This document shows positions 61,506-64,000 of a DNA stretch of 64,000 bases, piece by piece (within the stretch, counting starts at the first letter, position 1; each line of letters starts with the position of its first letter). A model generated the notes under the pieces. That model did no database searches. It saw only the letters and a list, made by a program, of their open reading frames with translations, and was not told the DNA's origin. A program made the position numbers and the translations under genes. The stretch comes from Schistosoma mansoni (Eukaryota; Platyhelminthes; Trematoda; Strigeidida; Schistosomatidae). The stretch lies in assembly GCF_000237925.1 (NCBI RefSeq), contig NW_017386139.1:46221-110220 (forward strand). Direction: 5' to 3'.

Positions 61506-62077
61506 ATCGCATTACATGATAAGAAGAACTCACCGAAACTTTTTGGCCAGACCAAAATCAATTATAAAAACTCTGTTGCACTGACGACCGATACCCATTA
61601 AGAAATTATCTGGTTTTATATCTCGATGAATAAAGCCCTTTGCATGTATAAAATCTAGTCTCCATAACATTTGATCAGCTAACATCAAAACAGTTTTCAT
61701 TGTGAATCTGCGCCCACAAAACGTAAAAAGATCCTCCAAGCTAGGTCCTAAAAGTTCTATTACCATAGCATGATATAGGTTTCTAACGCCATCAAGTCCA
61801 TAAAACTGAATACGAGGTATTCCTGGAGTTTCCTTAGAGTAAATAAATGACTACAAAAATCCTAACTCACTCGCAATACTCGATATACTTTACTTTCAAA
61901 ATACAACTGACAATGTCGTGTGCGTACACGCTCCATTTTTATTGCTACTTCCTCTCCCGTAACGATGTTAACCCCCAAAAATATAGAACCAAATGATCCA
62001 CTTCCGATTTTCCGTACAAGTCTCCACTTTTCCGCTACTATATACTTAGATGACGATAAACGTTGAGAGTCATCCAT
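47767..62077 (-). CDS. CSNK1A1: Casein kinase 1, alpha-like, four exons (one base missing in exon 3)
   Basis: Ser/Thr protein kinase of the CK1 family, which acts in Wnt, Hedgehog and circadian signalling in animals. Coding exons in transcript order: 61871-62077, 61534-61832, 52934-53113 and 47767-48210. Kinase features: glycine loop 'GSGSFG' (residues 25-30), catalytic Lys47 in 'VAIKME', catalytic loop 'HRDIKPDNF' (138-146), DFG at 161-163, and the CK1-specific '[14 protein letters not shown]'. The C-terminal exon carries '[13 protein letters not shown]', typical of CK1 alpha, followed by a His/Gln run. Expected length is about 376 aa, somewhat longer than vertebrate CK1 alpha owing to the tail. 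Exon 3 is 180 nt where 181 are needed; frame changes after 'GIEHL'. The 8.4-kb intron 2 holds most of the LINE copies. The gene symbol is by family resemblance; paralogues cannot be excluded. Confidence 0.92.
48846..49190 (+). mobile_element. LINE family B 5'-end fragment (diverged)
   Basis: Starts 'ccgacaatagcctccgccttgacg', then 'tggtcggcccg' and 'ggtcctaccacgctagccagg', following the same order as the mini-element at 12404 but with more differences. It fades out near 49190 without reaching coding motifs. It lies in kinase intron 3. Confidence 0.55.
49200..50122. other. Kinase intron 3, no feature seen
   Basis: AT-rich intronic sequence without recognisable repeats or exons. Confidence 0.5.
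50136..50661 (+). mobile_element. Mini LINE family A, copy 1 (about 526 bp) with 13-bp target duplication
   Basis: Exact 13-bp repeats aatactacaacag flank the unit (50123-50135 and 50662-50674). It starts CCCCCAAATGCCCTGG and ends in AAATAAATAAAATAAATA. The 5' 330 bases match the 5' region of the long LINE A copies; the last 80 ('ggtgcttttttgtaccaata', then the A/T tail) match their 3' ends. In between, 'ggttccgggtttgacccc' resembles a tRNA B box. There is no RT, so it must depend on LINE A. Nearly identical to the copy at 56842, hence recent. Confidence 0.85.
50675..52933. other. Remainder of kinase intron 3
   Basis: Two moderately GC-richer islands, about 51170-51490 and 52235-52460, contain short open frames but no recognisable family. 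Otherwise AT-rich. Confidence 0.4.
52934..53113 (-). CDS. CSNK1A1: Casein kinase 1 exon 3 (with apparent 1-nt deletion)
   Basis: Starts '[20 protein letters not shown]', passes the P+1 region and reaches 'NSHAGIEHL', after which the frame must move by one base to read '[20 protein letters not shown]' and 'PWQGLQ' before the donor GTATGT. The missing base falls near 53010-53013 (expected HLRRDD). Both halves are highly conserved, so the frame change is either a sequence error or a very recent mutation. Acceptor caatcaacag. Confidence 0.9.
53695..55460 (-). mobile_element. RTE-like LINE family A, copy 3 (old, degraded)
   Basis: Read leftward, remnants of the linker (about 55460-55000), RT ('[17 protein letters not shown]', 54578-54799; a worn YADD region reading '[11 protein letters not shown]' within 54417-54626) and the 3' UTR occur in order. 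The segment 53920-54010 matches the 3' UTR of copy 1 at 7120-7200, and a worn tail block lies near 53700-53745. Many stops and frameshifts; the oldest of the A copies. Confidence 0.65.
56842..57366 (+). mobile_element. Mini LINE family A, copy 2, inserted in a LINE A RT gene
   Basis: Almost identical to the unit at 50136-50661; differences seen by eye are confined mainly to the last 40 bases. The RT reading frame of the host LINE is split between 'tggactatgtagac' and 'gtagaccgagaggc', so the short repeat atgtag flanks the insertion, with an extra tandem copy of actatgtag on the left. This is a nested insertion and dates the mini-element as younger than LINE copy 4. Confidence 0.85.
57403..57795 (+). 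pseudogene. LINE A reverse transcriptase palm fragment
   Basis: 130 residues with '[17 protein letters not shown]', '[18 protein letters not shown]' (motif B region) and the catalytic '[16 protein letters not shown]'. YTDD replaces the more usual YADD; the two aspartates are kept. The frame is separated from the fingers domain by the mini-element insertion, so no complete RT can be made from this copy. Confidence 0.8.
58670..59006 (+). mobile_element. LINE family B, 5'-truncated copy with 7-bp target duplication
   Basis: Flanked by tctcatt (58663-58669 and 59007-59013). It encodes the last part of an RTE-type protein ('[20 protein letters not shown]' and '[12 protein letters not shown]', ending at a stop at 58868-58870), then a 3' UTR ending 'gtgcctggtcctacgttgta' and 'actgactga'. 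The tail is shared with the mini-element at 12404-12806, which links that unit to this LINE. Confidence 0.8.
59014..61462. other. Kinase intron 2, unclassified sequence
   Basis: A GC-richer block at about 59830-60180 stays open on the minus strand for 116 codons, but no family is recognised; it may be an eroded repeat. The block 60180-61320 also looks like decayed transposon sequence. No exon was identified. Confidence 0.4.
61463..61502. repeat. (TA)n microsatellite
   Basis: About 20 uninterrupted TA units, 30 bases past the donor of kinase exon 2, inside intron 2. Confidence 0.95.
61534..61832 (-). CDS. CSNK1A1: Casein kinase 1 exon 2
   Basis: 299 nt beginning '[12 protein letters not shown]' and running through '[10 protein letters not shown]', '[13 protein letters not shown]', the catalytic loop and '[10 protein letters not shown]'. 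The acceptor ends ctctaag, the donor is GTGAGT, and the exon ends in phase 2 (CG of an Arg codon completed by exon 3). Confidence 0.95.
61871..62077 (-). CDS. CSNK1A1: Casein kinase 1 exon 1
   Basis: 69 codons from the ATG at 62075-62077, phase 0 at the end, donor GTGAGT. It includes '[17 protein letters not shown]' and 'EEVAIKME', the ATP-binding loop and lysine. The chosen start gives a short N-terminal leader as in CK1 alpha. Confidence 0.94.
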
Positions 62078-62861
62078 CCCTTTTACACCTTGGAGTCAAT
62101 AAAAAAATACATAAGATTTTTCGGTATTAAAATAACAGAAATATAGTTTATTTCGCCGAAAACAATCCTAAATAAAAATGCATAAGCAGATATTTCTCGC
62201 CGCAAAACCCGTCGCCCAGCAAATCACTGCAGATATGTTTTCCAAGTAACTGGTCGATTGGGTGGTCTACACCTGAATGTCATAATAGAACGACGTAAGG
62301 GGTGAAGCATTTATTCCCTAAGTTATAACATCCCACGTAGCTATTTAGGAAATCAACAAAGCTAGTGTTGTTAAAAAGATAAAAAAACAGTCTCTTTTTT
62401 AAGTGCAAAGATTTAGTTATCCAAAGAGTGAATAGATAGACGTCGTCAACTAAAAAAATTATAAGCTACTGTGAACCATCGTATTTGAGGGTCAACTAGT
62501 AAAAGCTCAAAAATATACGATTATTAAAGAGTCTGTGATTGGCCTTGAGACGATTTCGCTCTGCTTTTGGCTGCACTTCAGGGTCAACGACACATAGAAA
62601 GTTCGCGTTGCTATCTTGTTTAGTTTAATTCTTCACGATCAAACCTTTACTTTACCTTTTGTCCCTGTTTTAACAATACACCATCTTACTTTCTGGAGTG
62701 GTTATGCATAGATATGGAATCTTTAAGTTTCACCAGCCACAAAACCATTTTATATTTCAAAAGTTTCAAATATCCGTTCGAACTATATACCTCCTACAAC
62801 TCCTCCACACTGCTTCATCGATCGAGCTGGCGTGAAGAAGTTTAAAACATGGAGTGGCTCT
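62078..62861. other. Upstream flank of the kinase gene
   Basis: Presumed 5' UTR and promoter region of the casein kinase gene. No TATA box, start site or trans-splice acceptor could be assigned with support. Confidence 0.4.
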
Positions 62862-63372
62862 TGTTACGTCCCGACAACAATGGTGAATGGTAACTTTGGG
62901 ATTCATTTACGGACCAATACTATGCATATATTTTTAATCGTGTAATTGTCAAATAACTAAACTATTCATATTCGTGTCCGCCTTATTATGAGCTATATTT
63001 TGACCTATGAACTATTGCTACATGATTTGCCATTCTTGAATTATGCCGTCTACTATTTACTATCTCCCTTATTCATAGCCACATTTAGCTAAATCTTGTA
63101 CAAATGTTAGTCTCTATTTTATGGTACGATGTGGTCTGTTTGATTGATATATAAACTCAGTATGTTTGAAATATAGTGATTCATACCGCAGAGCCTGAGA
63201 TTGGTGTTCTGGACTTAATAGACAGGGCTAGGAAGAAAGCAAGACCGACAAGTACTCTATACTGCTCGCATGGGTTTTGTGTGTCATCGGTCCGACCGAT
63301 AATTCACTGCTCTCTAATTGGCGGTATTATCACGTTAAGTATGAACAGAGAACTCGGTCACAAGTTATAACA
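62862..63372 (+). mobile_element. Solo LTR, LTR family 1 (fossil)
   Basis: A 511-bp unit from TGTTACGTCC to GTTATAACA, flanked by perfect 5-bp repeats gctct (62857-62861 and 63373-63377). It aligns along its length with 979-1470 and 44525-44990. No interior sequence adjoins, so it is a solo LTR left by recombination. The intact target duplication suggests it is the youngest of the three copies. Confidence 0.8.
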
Positions 63373-63377
63373 GCTCT

Positions 63378-64000
63378 GCAATCACGCGGTCATTACTGCT
63401 GGTGTTATTAATTAAAAATAAACTGTTCTCACCAAAATTCGAAATCGTATATTCATGTATGGACGTCCTGATCTTGAGATGCAGTGAAAAAACGTTAACA
63501 TAAGGAGCCAAGTAACAACAAAGCAAAGTAGTAAGTCCTAGAGAAATAATTTCGGGGGCTACTAGGGCTACTGACTGACTGGGATATCTGTAACGATCTA
63601 TAACTTGAAAGTGATTCTGCTAAAATGATCTTAGCGACTGATTACCTTGTCTCGTGGGATACAATGGAAAACTTAATGTAACAAATAAAGTGATTGGTTT
63701 GATCAATATGGTTTCTAAGATATTAGTGCGATAAACTGATTCAAAAGGGAGGAAACGGGGTGATTCTAAAGCCTTATCAGAGCCGCACGAACAAAGTAAT
63801 CATTTCCAACCAACTCTGAGACATAACTAGCAGCAACCGACTGTTGTCGATACTACCTCTAAAGCAATCTGTATCAGCTTTAAAACAATTAACCACTTAG
63901 AACTCGATGAATTAGTCATTCGTTAAAAATTTTGAATTTTTCGATTGCCTAGTGAATTACCACACGTTTAAGTTTTCGAATGTCGGACGACCATAGCTTT
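63378..64000. other. Decayed sequence, possible LINE trace
   Basis: Around 63690-63730 the plus strand reads a short 'LINMVSKILVR'-like string resembling the RTE '[10 protein letters not shown]' block, but it is too short and worn to delimit an element. No gene seen up to the window end. Confidence 0.3.

Noticed and set aside
1-64000. CRISPR arrays, bacterial operons or prophage
   Set aside because: No regularly spaced direct repeats and no prokaryotic gene organisation; the window is intron-rich eukaryotic DNA.

Overview
The window looks like nuclear DNA of a blood fluke (Schistosoma or a close schistosomatid relative). It is very AT-rich and its genes are broken by long introns. It carries RTE-type and CR1-type LINEs, Ty3/gypsy-type LTR fossils and a short repeat with a hammerhead ribozyme core, a repertoire typical of schistosomes. 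Species is not decidable by eye. Two runs of exactly 200 N (2909-3108 and 38720-38919) show this is a draft scaffold.

Two host genes can be reconstructed, both on the minus strand. The first (24132 down to 11618) is a complete five-exon mitochondrial dicarboxylate carrier (SLC25A10 family, 289 aa), including a 42-nt micro-exon; all splice sites are GT-AG and all phases agree. The second (62077 down to 47767) is a four-exon casein kinase 1 of the alpha type; all exons fit except the third, which is one base short inside the kinase domain. A further 144-nt open segment with good splice signals (45274-45417, minus) may be an exon of an unidentified gene. The two genes have no evident functional link.

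The rest is introns and a 23.6-kb intergenic region filled with repeats. RTE-like LINE family A has four long copies (6.8-10.2, 18.5-20.3, 53.7-55.5 and 55.6-58.5 kb) and two nearly identical 525-bp mini-copies that keep only the two ends (50.1 and 56.8 kb). A related family B shows the same pattern: a 403-bp mini-copy at 12.4 kb, a 5'-truncated copy at 58.7 kb and three 5'-end fragments. A CR1-type LINE with only one internal stop lies at 26.1-28.3 kb, next to a second CR1 fragment and a broken gypsy pol remnant (28.9-30.5 kb). Three LTRs of one family and one LTR of another are scattered.

The largest unexplained structure is an inverted repeat with arms of about 1.5 and 2.7 kb (37631-39168 and 41571-44229) around a 2.4-kb spacer. 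The left arm holds an N gap exactly where the right arm carries about 1.3 kb of sequence. It is either a recent inverted duplication or an assembly artefact. No tRNA, rRNA or CRISPR array was seen.
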